DNA from: Sycobia sp. Sy_11
Lineage: Eukaryota > Arthropoda > Insecta > Hymenoptera > Epichrysomallidae
NCBI GenBank assembly: GCA_018907035.1
Contig: JACCIC010000029.1
Location: 4,094,501-4,158,500, forward strand
Reading direction: 5' to 3'
Length of the DNA: 64,000 nucleotides
The notes beneath the pieces are model-generated. The model was not told the origin of the DNA. It did not search any database and worked only from the letters and a program-made list of their open reading frames with translations. Positions 1 to 13,838 of this stretch are shown piece after piece (within the stretch, counting starts at the first letter, position 1; each line of letters opens with the position of its first letter). Both the position numbers and the translations under genes were made by a program.

Positions 1-757
1 TTTAAATTAATCCTGTTGGACATTTACAACGAAATTTATAGCTCAAGTTGTTTAAAACGCCAACCTCTATGAACTTGGGATTGAATTATTTCCTAAAGAA
101 CTGTCTTTATGCATTTTAATAGATGAAATATTACTCCTGAACAGTTGGACGTGGATTTCAAAGAAACCGTAATTTAATCTAGTTCAGTGACTATAATATA
201 TCTTTCAAACTCCATATTAATTATATTCAGAAAAGAAGTTTGAAAGCATTGAAACTATTAAGTTCGTTAGAAAAACCAAAAAGCTTTATCCATCCGGATT
301 GTAATCTTTTTAAATACTCGTTGGCTTCAATTAATATTAACAATCTATATATGCAAGCTGTATAACCGAGTTACCGATCGGGCATGTTGGCTTATCTCCT
401 AAGATTATCTATATATGTATATATTCGAAGTGATTGCATATAATAATACAAAGAATTCTTCATCGATCGTCGATTAACTATCCAAGTCAGTTATATACCA
501 GCCGTTGGTCTATCTACATTACTGAAAGCGCTACTATCAATAAGAATTAATATTTACAAAACAGATGTTTGTGTACTAGTCTTGCGTGCTATTCCATTAA
601 TAAAAAACAAAAAAATTTTTTTATATCATTCGCAATAAAAGTAATTGTATGCTACTTATTTGATAAGGTGAGGTATAAACAAGCTTACCAATAGCACCAA
701 ATTAGGTCAGCACTTTTCTGCGTATGATGATGCAGTGTGCGTATGAATGATTTATTC

Positions 758-761
<4 letters not shown>

Positions 762-819
<58 letters not shown>
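762..819. repeat. (AT)n microsatellite
   Basis: A pure alternating AT tract of about 58 bp in AT-rich non-coding DNA. Confidence 0.95.
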
Positions 820-820
<1 letters not shown>

Positions 821-2732
821 CATCTTAACGGTTTAAGAAAATTTTAAATTTTAATGATCATACGGCGAAAATTTCGTAAACAAAAAAATGTCTAATATTA
901 AAGAATGCATTTAGATAAGATATAGATTAGAATTAAATACAAAAATGTAGAATGTTTTAATAATGTAACTAAAAAAGTATTTTAGCAAGATTAGCGAAAT
1001 TATATGACTGGAGATTATAATGAAAGCAACTTATCAAACATCGTAGTGATATTTCATCTGTAAACATTGAATTTTATAATCAATTTAGTATGATTTCATA
1101 ACAGTTACATTAAATTCATAAGTTTATGTTGCACATAAAATTTAACGGAATGATACATAAGAATCAATTTTCTTTTTGCTTCCTTGTTGAAGATATAAAA
1201 GTCAATAACATTCAACATTAATTCGACAATAATTTCCAATAACTAAAGATCTAATATAGAAACTGGCCTTGTGAAAAATAATCAAAATTGTAAGTCACAC
1301 ATGCTATTGAAATGGGTTCATTTAATTTTTTTATATCTAAATAGATAATTCCTCAAGCAGCTATTCCTATACTATAACATATTATATATTACCTTTATTA
1401 TACAGATATGCCAGTCTTGTTGGATTGCATAAGTTTTTTTGACTGATAAGAAAAAATTGCTGTAACCAATTTGAATTATTCTAAGCTGTTTATCAATCTA
1501 TAGAAAGACTAGTCAAGGTTGTAGATTATTTTATGATTGTCAATTGAAGATTAACGGAAATTACACATGTTTTAGGAAATGATGCAAAGCCGGCGATAAT
1601 ACCTACAAATTCCTTCGATATTGAATTGACAACTAAAAATCGATATTTGCATAGATTCATTCACAATATATTTTTTCAAATCATATATTCACTTAAAATC
1701 CAGTATCAAAACTAAGAGTCTTCGTCCACATGAGTCCGCATGAATTCAAGCTCGATTAGATTCGAACATAAAGTTAAGAAAATGCACAACAAAATATCAT
1801 TCCCTTTATTAGCAAAATTAATTGAGGTAAACAATTATTCTGAATGACACGGCATTTTTAATCAATATATTAAAAAAATCTTTTTTTTAATTTAAATTCA
1901 TAATGTGATATACACATATAATCGATAATTTCAAGATCGTTACATTACACCCGAATTCATAATGGTTTATTCATTGCTAGTGAAAATCCTAAATTTAGTA
2001 TAAATTACAAATAGTAATCAATATTTATCAACAGCCTACCAAAACTAGGTACAATATGCAATTTTTATTTAAAAAAGTGGATCCTTCATTAACAATTTGT
2101 TTGAATGATGTATTTTTTTAACGAATGTCTTTTTTGAAGGATTTAAGTTATGCATCAACGATTTAAATTACATTTTTCAAGCAAATAATTTTAACTTAGC
2201 TCTACACTGTCGTAGATTTTAAAAAGTTATTCAAAGAATAAATATAAAACTTAAAATTTAAATTTATGTATTACAATAAAGCAGCTAAGATCTAACGATA
2301 CATAAATATCAGGGAAATAATAAAAAGTGTGTTGCAAACGTTAGTATAAGAAAACTTACGTTTTTTGATAAATTTACTGGAAAAATAACTCTTACGAGGT
2401 AAAGAGGAGTTCAATTGTTTCTAACGATCATTGATAAATTATTGATGAACACTGATATTCTGTTCGACATAAAATCATATATTTTTTTGAATGTAAATTC
2501 ACATTTCTCAATAAAATAATTTGTAAAGGTTTTCAATCTATTTAATTTAAAAATGCGTTATCTATGAAATATTTCAATTTAGATTTTATTATAAACATTA
2601 AATATCAACTAAAATTATATAATTATTTTTTAATAGTAATTTAATATTTTAATTCTAATTTTTAAAAAACTAGAGGACACAATGATCGATCCCATAAAAA
2701 CACTGGAAATAAATTCCGAGAACTTATATAAA

Positions 2733-2736
<4 letters not shown>

Positions 2737-2799
<63 letters not shown>
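2737..2799. repeat. (AT)n microsatellite
   Basis: A pure alternating AT tract of about 63 bp. Confidence 0.95.
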
Positions 2800-2801
<2 letters not shown>

Positions 2802-3609
2802 ATTCCTAGCTGGGTTATATTATTATATTAGCAAACATCTAAAGTTCAATAACAATAAATATAGAAGATTCAATTTTATTGGATTATTATTAAAAATATC
2901 ACTCATTATTTAATTTATTAGGCATTCGAGAAACTTAGAAATAAGAAGCCTGGGAACTAAACAATTAAGAAATCGGGTTAAATGCTGAATAATTTTAAGA
3001 CATTATATTCTTTTAGAGGCCTCAATCAGATAAAGGTCCAAGAACCACTGCGTCCTTTAATCCGATCCGGCCACTGATTAAAAGTATTGTATTAAATTTA
3101 TCTAGAGGAAACTCTGAATTTTAAATGAGAAAACAAGATCATAACTAATGAATGGTGATAGTAATTGAAACTTTGCACAGCTGATATTGAAGGTAATCAG
3201 GCCTACTTAATAATAGTTGATTCGTACGAAAGCCATCGCCCGTATCTATTAGTATCTCCTTTGAGAGAAAGAACTGATTAAATTCAAAGAATAATTGTTT
3301 CTAATAAATAATTTTTTTCTCTCTTTTAGCGCATACAGTTGACTCGAAAACTTGAACACATACTTTTATCTTACATAATAAAAGAATTAAAAATGTATGA
3401 GCATCTCTGCAACTAGTTTTCTTATTTCTCGTTAAAATTATTTTTCTGCTTTTTTTGTCCTATTTTTGTTTTATCGAATTTTGAAAATAGTTATGACATT
3501 TGTTCGTATGCCTTAAATTTTAATGGAAACTGTTAGATTATATTAGCCTTCTATAAATAATAAAGCAAAAAATACTTGAAACTAAATATTGGAGAGTATC
3601 GTAAAAGGA

Positions 3610-3870
3610 TGTAAACATATGTGTCCGCTGGGTCTTATTACGATCTGCGTCTTTGCTGCCCTGCGCGGCAAATGCTTTATGAGTTTATTGCTTAGATGCC
3701 TGATGTGTTTTTATAAGTTTTAAGTTTCTCACAAGGGCTTGCAGAGTTTTCAATATCGAGCACTGCAGTTTAGTCTTGCGTTGTCCTTTCGTTTGAACAG
3801 ACGTCTTTTCTTTCCTCGTTTGAAATAAAGTTCATGTTAAAAGATTCTTTCGTGTATCTTTATTTTAACA
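3610..3870 (+). mobile_element. Possible short solo LTR
   Basis: A 261-bp block of distinctly higher GC than its surroundings begins TGTAAAC and ends TTTAACA, so it has TG...CA ends and a short imperfect terminal inversion. It has an AATAAA about 45 bp before its end, as an LTR with R-U5 would. No matching target duplication is visible, so the LTR reading is tentative. It could instead be an unrelated GC-richer insertion. Confidence 0.35.
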
Positions 3871-6800
3871 TTCTACCTACTATATTTATTAAAAATTTAA
3901 TAGAAACAAATAAAAATAGGCAATTTATTACAAAAAAATAAAATATTTTAGGAAATTCAAAAATATTTGACGGAATAAGACGTGTACATTAAGACGATGT
4001 TTATGCTTTTTTAAGAAAAATTAATTCAGCAGGGCTTTGTATAATCATTATATATAATTATTATAAAAGTCGGTGTTTTTTGCTCTTTTAGCTTCCAAAA
4101 TCACAAAAATCTAACGCACTATAGTCACATTCAAATCCAGCTCATTAATAAATACCGGAAAATTATAGGCACGCTTCTGTATACCTTTCTTAAATTGAAT
4201 ACATTAATGAAAATGTACATTTTTCAATATTTTTTAATGATTATTGTCTTACTACTTTGATTTTTAGGCCTTGATGCAAACAGAGAACCTCTCTGTAATT
4301 TTATCTATATTTATGAATTTCAGGACTGTCTTTACACAAGAATCTACAGAGCCCTGGTGCAGGGTACCATTTGCAGAATATTTATGAGGGTCCCTAAAAT
4401 TATATTAAAAAAAAATTATATTATATTATAAAAATATTCTTAGAACTAAAATAGAAACAACTTTATTTTATATCTTCAGCTACGTTCAATACGAGTAGTT
4501 CCTGTATGTAAAAAACTAAAAAACGAATGTTCTTCAAAAGTTATCTGACACTTGTAGTAAGCATATTAAATCTATATATTATTTCGCAAAAATAAATATG
4601 TCTATAAAATTTTATTAAAGTTTTCAATTAATCAGACTTATTTATAATTAAAGCGTAGTGCTCATGGGTAAATTTAATACAATCTAATTATTAATAAAAA
4701 TAGAAAATTCTTTTACAGTTAATTTATTATATTTTTCAAACATAAAATGCATTTTATACTTTTGATACAATAACTCTATTAAGTTTATTAAAATCTTTGC
4801 TAGCGTTAGTGATGACTAGATTAACAAGAGTCGTAACCAGGTAAATTCAAATTTTAAATTCATTGATCAGTTAAATCTGTTGAAATGAGCAAATGGAAAA
4901 AGATTAAATAAGAAATAATTTGCCGTGTATGCACCTCAATGATTAAGTGCAAGCAGTGTATAGATTAATTTCTTTTTCACAACAATGAAGAATAAATCAT
5001 CGTGGATAATTAGGGAAAATTTTTATTACTCCAATCGAGAAAGGTTATTCGACCAAATCTTGGCATTGGCCCCAATCATGTGCACGCAGCAGACTCCGGT
5101 ACTGGGTTCAATGGATTTTGGGGGTGAACACAATATATGAGATCGTTACGTAAGTTTGTTCTTCGTAAGACAATATAACTAAAAGATAATCGTTTATTAC
5201 ACCGTAGAAGAAGTTGCTATCACGAGGTTACCGAAGCGAAAAATTATAATGCCTTCATTTCCCGAGTGTGTGGGTCAAAAGGAGAAAACCTTTACAGCTC
5301 CATTTCTCTTGAGATTCTTGCCAAAGATGCACTAAGGCAGAGCGTTGAAAAGGCTGTTTTAAAAGATTCCTATTTCGAGAAGCCTATTTCGATTGGCATT
5401 GTTGGATGAAAACTAATGAAAGAGTACAAGATTTTTTTTTGCTAGGATAGGAATTTAGAAGGATTGATATATTTATTAAGAATAGGGCAATTAAGGACGT
5501 ATAATACAAAATAAAATTCAGAAAAAATGTTATTATTTAATTTTATCGATAAATGTAATGTTAATAATATTTACATAATAACATTATTACATAACAAAAT
5601 CTCAATATAAAATAAAAAGAATACTAATAGTATTCTCATTAATCAAGAAAAGAATTTATACGTACAGGATCAAAACTTTGTATTGATAGTTTTTGATTAA
5701 CAGATACTTTTTGATAAGTCTTCATAGGATTCAAAAAAGAGGAATATCCTCAAGATGATGAAAATAATCTCATCTCTTATTATTTAAAACCAAAAAAATT
5801 TATTATACCTGCTGTGCTCTTAATTATAAAAATAATGGCAAAAAAGTCACTGAAAATTTTATAATTTTCCAAAAGCTCAATCTATAATAGAAAAATAAAT
5901 AAAATGAATCTTTAGCTTGTAGAACAATGAAGAAATTAACTTAATTTTAATTTACCTTATTATACGCTCGTTGATATGGCTTTGAAATATAGCATCTGTG
6001 CACGTGGAATTATGTTTTACATGATTCTATACACATTTATAATACAAGATAACTGCAGAGTACAATAAGAATTCAAAATAACGTTAACAATTTGTCACGA
6101 GCCATTTACAACTGAGTGCTTTCATGAATATAGTCATGGAATTTACATGTAGCAAATGCTTCAGTCTGATGCACGACCAATAATATTATTACTTTAATAT
6201 TCTAAACAATATTAAAGTATGCTATGGACGTATTTTGACATGTTGCATTATCTCAAAGCTATTGCTTTGTCTGTGTTTAATTTCGATGAATAACTCCATA
6301 TAATTACACTTCCGCGTAAAAAGTTTCATGTAATTTTTTTAGTTTATTAGGAAATCAATAAATAATATAAATATTGCCATACTATGACAATCTGTGAAAT
6401 AATACACGAACGAGTTTCCTCGTGAGATTTAATAATATTAATCAAATTTGAATTGAAAATTTTTATAAATAAATATATTTACATAAAAAAGCAATATTGA
6501 TTAAGAATTAAATTAGTTAAATAAAATAATACCGTAAAAACTCATTAAAAAAAAGCATTGCTATTTTTGATTCTGAACATTACTTTAAAAAAAAGTGTAT
6601 CTGTACAAGAGAATACTAACATGACTTAGAAGTCTATGATGACACGATCGTTAGAGCAAAAGACTAGCAATTCGGAAATTCCGTTTCAAATATTGGCCCC
6701 AGCCGATTGACACAATCAGCTCTGTAAATATTTATATGAGCTTTGTTTACAGATACATTACAGGTCTTCGTTACTAATTAATGCCACTATTTTGAAGCAT

Positions 6801-7110
6801 TAATAGTGCGATATTATATAATTTAAAGAAAACCAGTATTAGTTTTAGAATATGTAATTTCACTAAAAAAATTTTACTTTATAATGCTTAAGCACGATGC
6901 TCCGATATATTATACGTCAAAAATACATATACATGATAATAAAAACTACAGAAAAATTCATGATTATCAACAGGAATATATTACTATTTTTTCAACTAAT
7001 AAGTGTCTTATCTTTTGCCTACTATATGTAATTTGGGTATATATAGAAATATTTATTAAAGATATTCTATATGTATTTATCAGTATTTCATTAAAAGTAT
7101 GTATTACAAA
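3871..7110. other. Non-coding sequence upstream of protease homologue A
   Basis: AT-rich sequence without a supportable gene. A less AT-rich patch at about 5030-5410 stands out in composition but does not translate into anything I recognise. The last 250 bases share parts of the upstream block seen before the other signal-peptide exons. Confidence 0.55.
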
Positions 7111-7174
7111 ATGGATTATTGTAAGATTGTTTTCGTATTGATTCTAATTTCAAGTGTAATTTCAGTTAATTGTA
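7111..7174 (+). CDS. Gene A exon 1: signal peptide
   Basis: Encodes M, a short polar start and a hydrophobic core rich in Ile, Leu and Val ending SVNC. It ends after one base of a codon at a GTAAGT donor. The same exon design is seen at 18245, 46388 and 63428. Confidence 0.85.
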
Positions 7175-10100
7175 GTAAGTTATATTTATTCTTCTATTTT
7201 TATATATTAGATATGAATATTGCAAATATTAATTTTGGAGAAGAATTTCTTGTACAAGCAAAATATAAATCGAAAATTAGGGTCGATTTTAGTCTTTCGG
7301 ATGCCCTAAGTAAAAATTTTTTTGCAGAAAAATACTTTAATATACAAATAGTGTACAGCTAAACCTAAATAATTAGTTTCAAATAAATTGCAAAGGTTAT
7401 TTCTACATAATATATTCATTGTTATGGTTGAACCAAAAGCGATAAAAGTATATGTTTCAATAGATATATTATCTTATTTCAAAAAGCGTAAGGTATGTAG
7501 AAGAAGATCATTTCCATATTAACGTTCATATGAATAGATGTATATTCCTAATTAAATCCAATAAAGGAAGTAGGGCACTTAAATTTATGCTTATAAAACC
7601 TCTTTAATCCAATTTAGATGTAAGGATTATATTATTAACTTTTTTTTAAATATTTAAAAAATTTTTAATTTTTTAAAATTAAAATTACAAAATGTTGCAA
7701 GCAATAGTTCATTGCAATATATGAATTTAGTTTTTGTATTCAGATAATATAATTACATAAAAAAATTTTGTTCAACAAAATGATCTACCTTATTTTTTTG
7801 AAGTTTTAGTGTGCTGAGCACAAATAATACCATCTCAGATTTACACTAGAAAGTCGGGAATTATTACTTAATCCTAAATTAAAAATCCTACATTTTTAAG
7901 GCATGTAGTAAACTATAAGCTTGAACTTGGATATTGATCTATAAAGAATATAATAATATTTTTAAAGCTTGTTTGCTTTCTAAATTATTTGAAACTGGAA
8001 TGCTTTGGTATTTAGTTGGTAATTGTATTATTTATGCTCGACTACGATTCTGAGACTTGCCAATTATAGGCTGATGAGATGATATGATTGTTGAATATGT
8101 GTTCCTTACGGTGACTATGATAAGACAATCAAAGAATCATTAAGCACTCCATGGAGTTCAAAAGTATCTAATAATTTAGACGTAATATCCTTGTCATATT
8201 AATTAGTGACAAGAAGAATTTCCATCAATTTCAGTTTAAGAAACCGAGAACCAATAAAGACCAAGTGGTCGAATGGAGCCTGAGTACCGTATTAAACATT
8301 GTCCTCAGATGTTAGGATGATGGTGAGTATTGAGTATGTGAATCTTAATACTAACTTATAAGAGTTTAGAAAGAGAATTAGGTGTTACATTGGTTACATT
8401 CACGGTTTCAGATACCTTGTTGTCGCCAATCAATAGCTATGGAATATTGATTACACTCTTTTGAGATTTAACTGTTATAAAAGTTATCCTGGCATTAAAC
8501 ACACCTCAGAACCAGATTTTCTTTTATATCTGTCATCTTCACATTAGGCTTAAGTGAACTTGAACAGCGGATCAGTATATCGATGTTGTGGTATTTTTAC
8601 ATTAGAAGAATGCTTGGGAATAATTTTGATAAAAATTCCTTTGATGGCGAAATGCTCTGACAATAAAATAATAGGACTGCATCACTTTCTGATATTTTCT
8701 AATGATTTTCTTTTGGGTAGAAGAAAGTGAAGAAGACTCACAAGATTGTCAATTTCATCATTTATGACTTGACTATGTCGGGTGTATAAGTAAGTGTCCA
8801 GCGTTTTCCCCCAAAATATGAGATTTTATTATGAAAATATAGTTTCGTTCATCGAAAGCTACAGCTTTTTCCCATCTTTCTGATAATTTATGAATTCCGA
8901 ACACAAAATAGTTTCTCGTCTTTCAAGTCCAAGAACGTATCGAGCCAATTTTTGATTTCCCCTACTGAACTGAAGCATATTCCCGTAAGAGCGTTCGGCA
9001 TTGATCGAAACAAGTATGAGATGGTGCCAAGTTTGGATTATAGGCTGGGTGAGGCAGAATGTCCCATTCATTATTTTCCAAATAGTTGTTGATTGAATCT
9101 TCTTGAATCAAACACGAATCCTTATCCAGTAAAGCGTCTAATTGCTCGTCTTAAAAACTTTTCGGATTTCCAGAGTGATCCCTATCTTCAACTTCAAAAT
9201 CACCACTTTTGAACCATTCGAACTACTCGCGGCACGTCGAATGACAAATATATTCCGCCATATAAATTTCTAATAGAATAGAATTAAACATAAAATCTTT
9301 CATAATAGACCTCAGACGCACTTTGCCTCGTATTAAAGAACAGAAGAAGCGTTTCCTGCATATAAATAACACCCATGGAAATGCTGAAATATAATTCTGC
9401 AAAATTATCAACAGATATATAGCTTAGAAATATAACACATGAGGTCTGACATTTCTAACCGGGATCCACTGGTGACGCCATTGTTTGACAAACGCTGGAT
9501 ACTTACTTGTACACCTAATAGTAGTTGCCCAATGTTTGCAAATATTTGCGTCGAGAGTATTTGAGACATAAACTTGCGAGATTATTTTTTGGAAAAGAGG
9601 TCCAGTGAAAATACAATATGAGTTCTAGTTATTCTGGGCAAGAGACCTTAATAAATTTATCTCTCCAGCTCGAAGATCTAAATTTGTTAAAACTCGTACT
9701 AAAAACCAATACATTAAATTAGTTTTTTCTGAAATATTTTTATGAGAAAATTAAATTTTTCAATAAAAAGTTGAAAAAGATTTATGAAATCAAATAATTT
9801 GCCAATGCAGTTGAGAATACAATAGTGAAAATCTTATTCGCTCGAGAAAGAGTGCGTAGAATATTACAACTCAGAAGATTCCAAAATCAATAGCACTGCG
9901 ATATGGTAAGGGACAATAATGCATTATTCAAAAAATGATAACAAATAATATTATTCGTTACACATATTAATTATTTAAACATACTAATCAGTAATGGAAC
10001 TATGTCCTACAAGGTCAAACAATGAAGTAATGCGACAAAATTCAAAATCGAGTATATTTAAAAATTAAGGTACATCGCTGCAATCGGCTTTAAAGTAGTC

Positions 10101-13100
10101 CCTTCCTGTATCTATAAACTTATTTTTTTATATGACCTCTCCAAGTAGTCTCGTCACAGATTCTTGGATGTCTTCAACGGAGTCAAACTGTCGACCTTTG
10201 ACGAATTTTTTCAAATGGTGGAATAGGAAAAAGTCGCAGGGTGACATGTCCGGTGAATAGGGCGATTGTGGTAACATTGCAATGCTTTTAGACGCCAAAA
10301 ACTGAGAGACACTGAACAGACTGTGACAGCGAGCAATGTCATGATGCAGAACCCAAGTCTTAGCGATCTCTGGACGCACTCTGAGTATCCTTTTTCGTAA
10401 TTTTTCGAACACATTGCAGTAGAATACTTGACTTTAGTTTCGGGATCATATTGAAAGAACCAACTTTCATCACCAGTAATAACTCAATCGAGAAGAGTAA
10501 AATCAGTTTCAACTTGCTCGAAACAGTCTTGAGCGATGTTCATTCGGTGGGGTTTTTGCTCATCTGCAAGATTCTTCGGTACTATCTTCGCGCACAGCTT
10601 TTTCATGGCAAAATCTTCGGTTCAAATCTTTCTAATTGTTTCCCGATTAATATTCAACTCGTCAGTCAACATTCGAATGGTTAGTCGCCGGTCTTGACGA
10701 ACAAGGACGCGGACGCGCTGCGCGTTCGCGTCAGTTTGCACTTAAATTGGCCTTCCGCTACGTGCCTCGCCTTTGACGCTGTCACGTCCTTTTTTAAGAT
10801 CGGCATGCCACCGAAACACCTGACTACGACTCAGAGCATCACTACCATACACTTTAAGCACTTTTTCATATGTTTCTGTCGTGGTTTCGTTGAGTTGCGC
10901 ACAAAATTTTATCACACACCGTTGCTCTAAATTTCTCTGTTCCATTTTCGCGACATGCACTACTCGCGCGTTGTTACAAAACACTAAACAGCTGGCGAAG
11001 AAATGATCGTACAAGGGCCGTCAAGGTCTCAATCGAAAGAGTAGAGATATACTATTACGCTGGCGGAGTTAAAGGTTCGCAGTGTTACCACAGGCCAAGA
11101 AATAAAATCGGTCGCATTATTTAATTGTTTGACCTCGTATATGAGCTACTACATAAAATATCTATTATTCGTAGTGAACACTGGCTGCACTTCTTTATGT
11201 ACCTTGTGCGTATTCTAAGATGGGAATGATTATGATTTAACAGTTTGCTTAAAAAGTTTAACAGTTTCACGATGCAATTATTTACAAGAAAATTTTAATG
11301 CATTTCTACAATATTATGTATTTGAAAGTTTTATAAAATAATATATAAATATTTTATATGCAAAATGTTATTTTTAGCCGGTTTTATCCCAATTTATGAA
11401 AAATCTGCATTTTAACGTTGTGTTTAAGTTTTTGTAGTTTAAGTTTGAACTCTTTAAGTATTCAGGTGTAATCTCCGAACCTCAGAAACCTATAAAAATC
11501 TCTGTTCTTAGCTCTCTTCAGTTTTGAAAATAGGGAAAATTGCAAATGGCGAAAAAAAACCTGAAGAATGAGCAAATATTCTAATATAATTCACTCTATA
11601 AGCGTATATTAATTTTTTAGAATTTCGAATGTTTTCTGCATTGCTCCTCGCAATCAGCACATAATTTTAGGATAATATTCCTTATTGATCCTACTACTGT
11701 ATAATAATGACTTATAATGATACACTATGCCACAATAATCCAAAGAAATTGTGAATCTAACCATGACAGTTGATCAAACTGTTTGTTCGTGATTACCATC
11801 TTCTCGGTCTTCTTGGAAAAGCTTGTTTTTTTTATAACCCTATATTTTACTAAGACTTGACTCACTGAATGTGATTGCAATAATTCAAGTATTTTGGAGT
11901 ACTTCAATTTCTTTTTATATAAAATTTTATCCAAATTCTTTTATCTACACGAATAAAGGAAAAAGCAGATCAAACGTTTCTAACCTTTATACCTCTTTAA
12001 AAAATAACGAATGTTATATACTTGAAAATTTATATCTGTTTGAAACAAGTAAATCAACATGGGAGAAAAAAATAATTGATTATATAAAGTATACGAAATT
12101 TAAATTACTTTACTTTTGGTATACGCGTCGTATATTTTATACGTATGCACACCCTTTTTGTGGACTTGTATTCTAGTATGTGCTAATTCTTACTATCTAT
12201 TTTCTACCCTAATATATTTAAATAGTTAAAACACATTTCCTATGATTCGCTAATTTCTATACTTAGCCTCCTACTGATACGAAAAATAAATCCTTCGCAA
12301 TTATATAATATTGTTAAGGGTGTATTTTAAAATAATTTTAAAAAGCCCTCTCTGTTTAAATTACTGTTAATTTAATTCCTTTACTAAGATGTGCTGTATT
12401 TTGACGTAATCTTAAACACACACATTTATTAGAACTATACAATAACAACTATTATAAGTAGCTCAGGTGAAAAATTTAAGCATCTTGAAAGTTACTCAGG
12501 CATATAAACGAGCTATTCATTTTAACGTATGTAATACTGAGATTTAAAATTATTAAAGAATAATTTCTATAAATCATGTATTTTCGTTATATTATTCGTA
12601 ACATATATTAGGAATATATTTTTATGTTTTCTTTATAAAAAAGCAGTTAAATACTTTAAAATTGAAATAATAGACTAATAACATTTATTTTCTCTGTACA
12701 TCAGAAAAATTAACATCGGAAAAAATTATTGGAGGAATAACTGCAGATCCAGAACAATATAAGTTTCAAGTTGCAATAATCGGTAAGCATAACGGGACTT
12801 ACACACGTTATTTAGTTGGTACCGGCGGTATCCTCACCGACTTTCATATCTTGGCTGCCTGTGATAGCTTTATTGACAAATACGGCGAGCTGATGAAGTT
12901 GCGCTTCTCTGTAATCATGGGATCAACAAATTTGAAATACCATTATAAGAGGGCTATAGATGTTATGTACATATACACATTCACTGAAAATTGTTTACAT
13001 AATGCACATCATATAGTAGTATTGCAGGTATGTTTCTAGAGCTGCAAAGGGCGCGTGTATTTATAATATTCGACTTCGTTGTTTAAAAAACAATTACGTT

Positions 13101-13794
13101 ATCGTATATTATTCTTTTTCAGTTAACGGATCCTTTAAATATGCAAGTTAATTTGAATCTGAAACCGTTGCAATTGCCGAAAGAAGGTGTGGTATACGAT
13201 ACACAAGCACACGTAGCTGCATATGGATTTAAGTCGAGAGATCAAAGAAAATTGTATGGCAGTGCAGGAAGACCTAAAGTGTCTGAAATACACGATCATA
13301 TATTGACTTACCTGCCCGTTGACATAATTAGCTATCAATATTGTAGAATCGCTTATCCATTTGTTGACTACGTAAGAGAATTCTGTGGTATAGTACCAAG
13401 AGTGGAAGGAACGGAGACTAGTCGAGGACTCTGCACAGTAAGTCCTTTATAATGAATATTTTATAAAAGCTTTGAACTATTAATTAAACAATTGCGTATA
13501 TTAAATTACATAGAAAAGCAACTATTTCACGTGAACCTCAAGCAAACCTATCGGTACTTTTCATAGATGGATAAAGAATATGAGATGTTCTTTCACATAT
13601 ATTATAGATCATCTAATATTCTTACTACATAGCGTATATTATTTCTTGTTTGATGCTGCGCCATAAGTGCTTTGCCATAAAGTAAATACATAATTAAAAA
13701 TTGCTCGATTGAACTAAAGCAGAAATTTTATGCGTCGATAAGCGTGACCGTCTCCTGGTGACGTCACGCTGCCTATGCTACCGTAGCGTTCCAT

Positions 13795-13838
<44 letters not shown>

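Larger units (their letters stand above)
1..3609. other. AT-rich non-coding stretch
   Basis: No open frame or recognisable protein family is visible on either strand. The stretch holds two long (AT)n microsatellites, listed separately. I looked for exons like those of the downstream protease-homologue array and found none here. Confidence 0.6.

Noticed and set aside
1715..1770. A hammerhead-like ATGAGTCCGCATGAA string
   Set aside because: The full catalytic core is absent and the flanking arms do not pair, so there is no support for a ribozyme.
13758..13767. A TGACGTCA palindrome in gene A intron 3
   Set aside because: It matches a CRE consensus, but an isolated 8-mer in an intron is not evidence of regulation.
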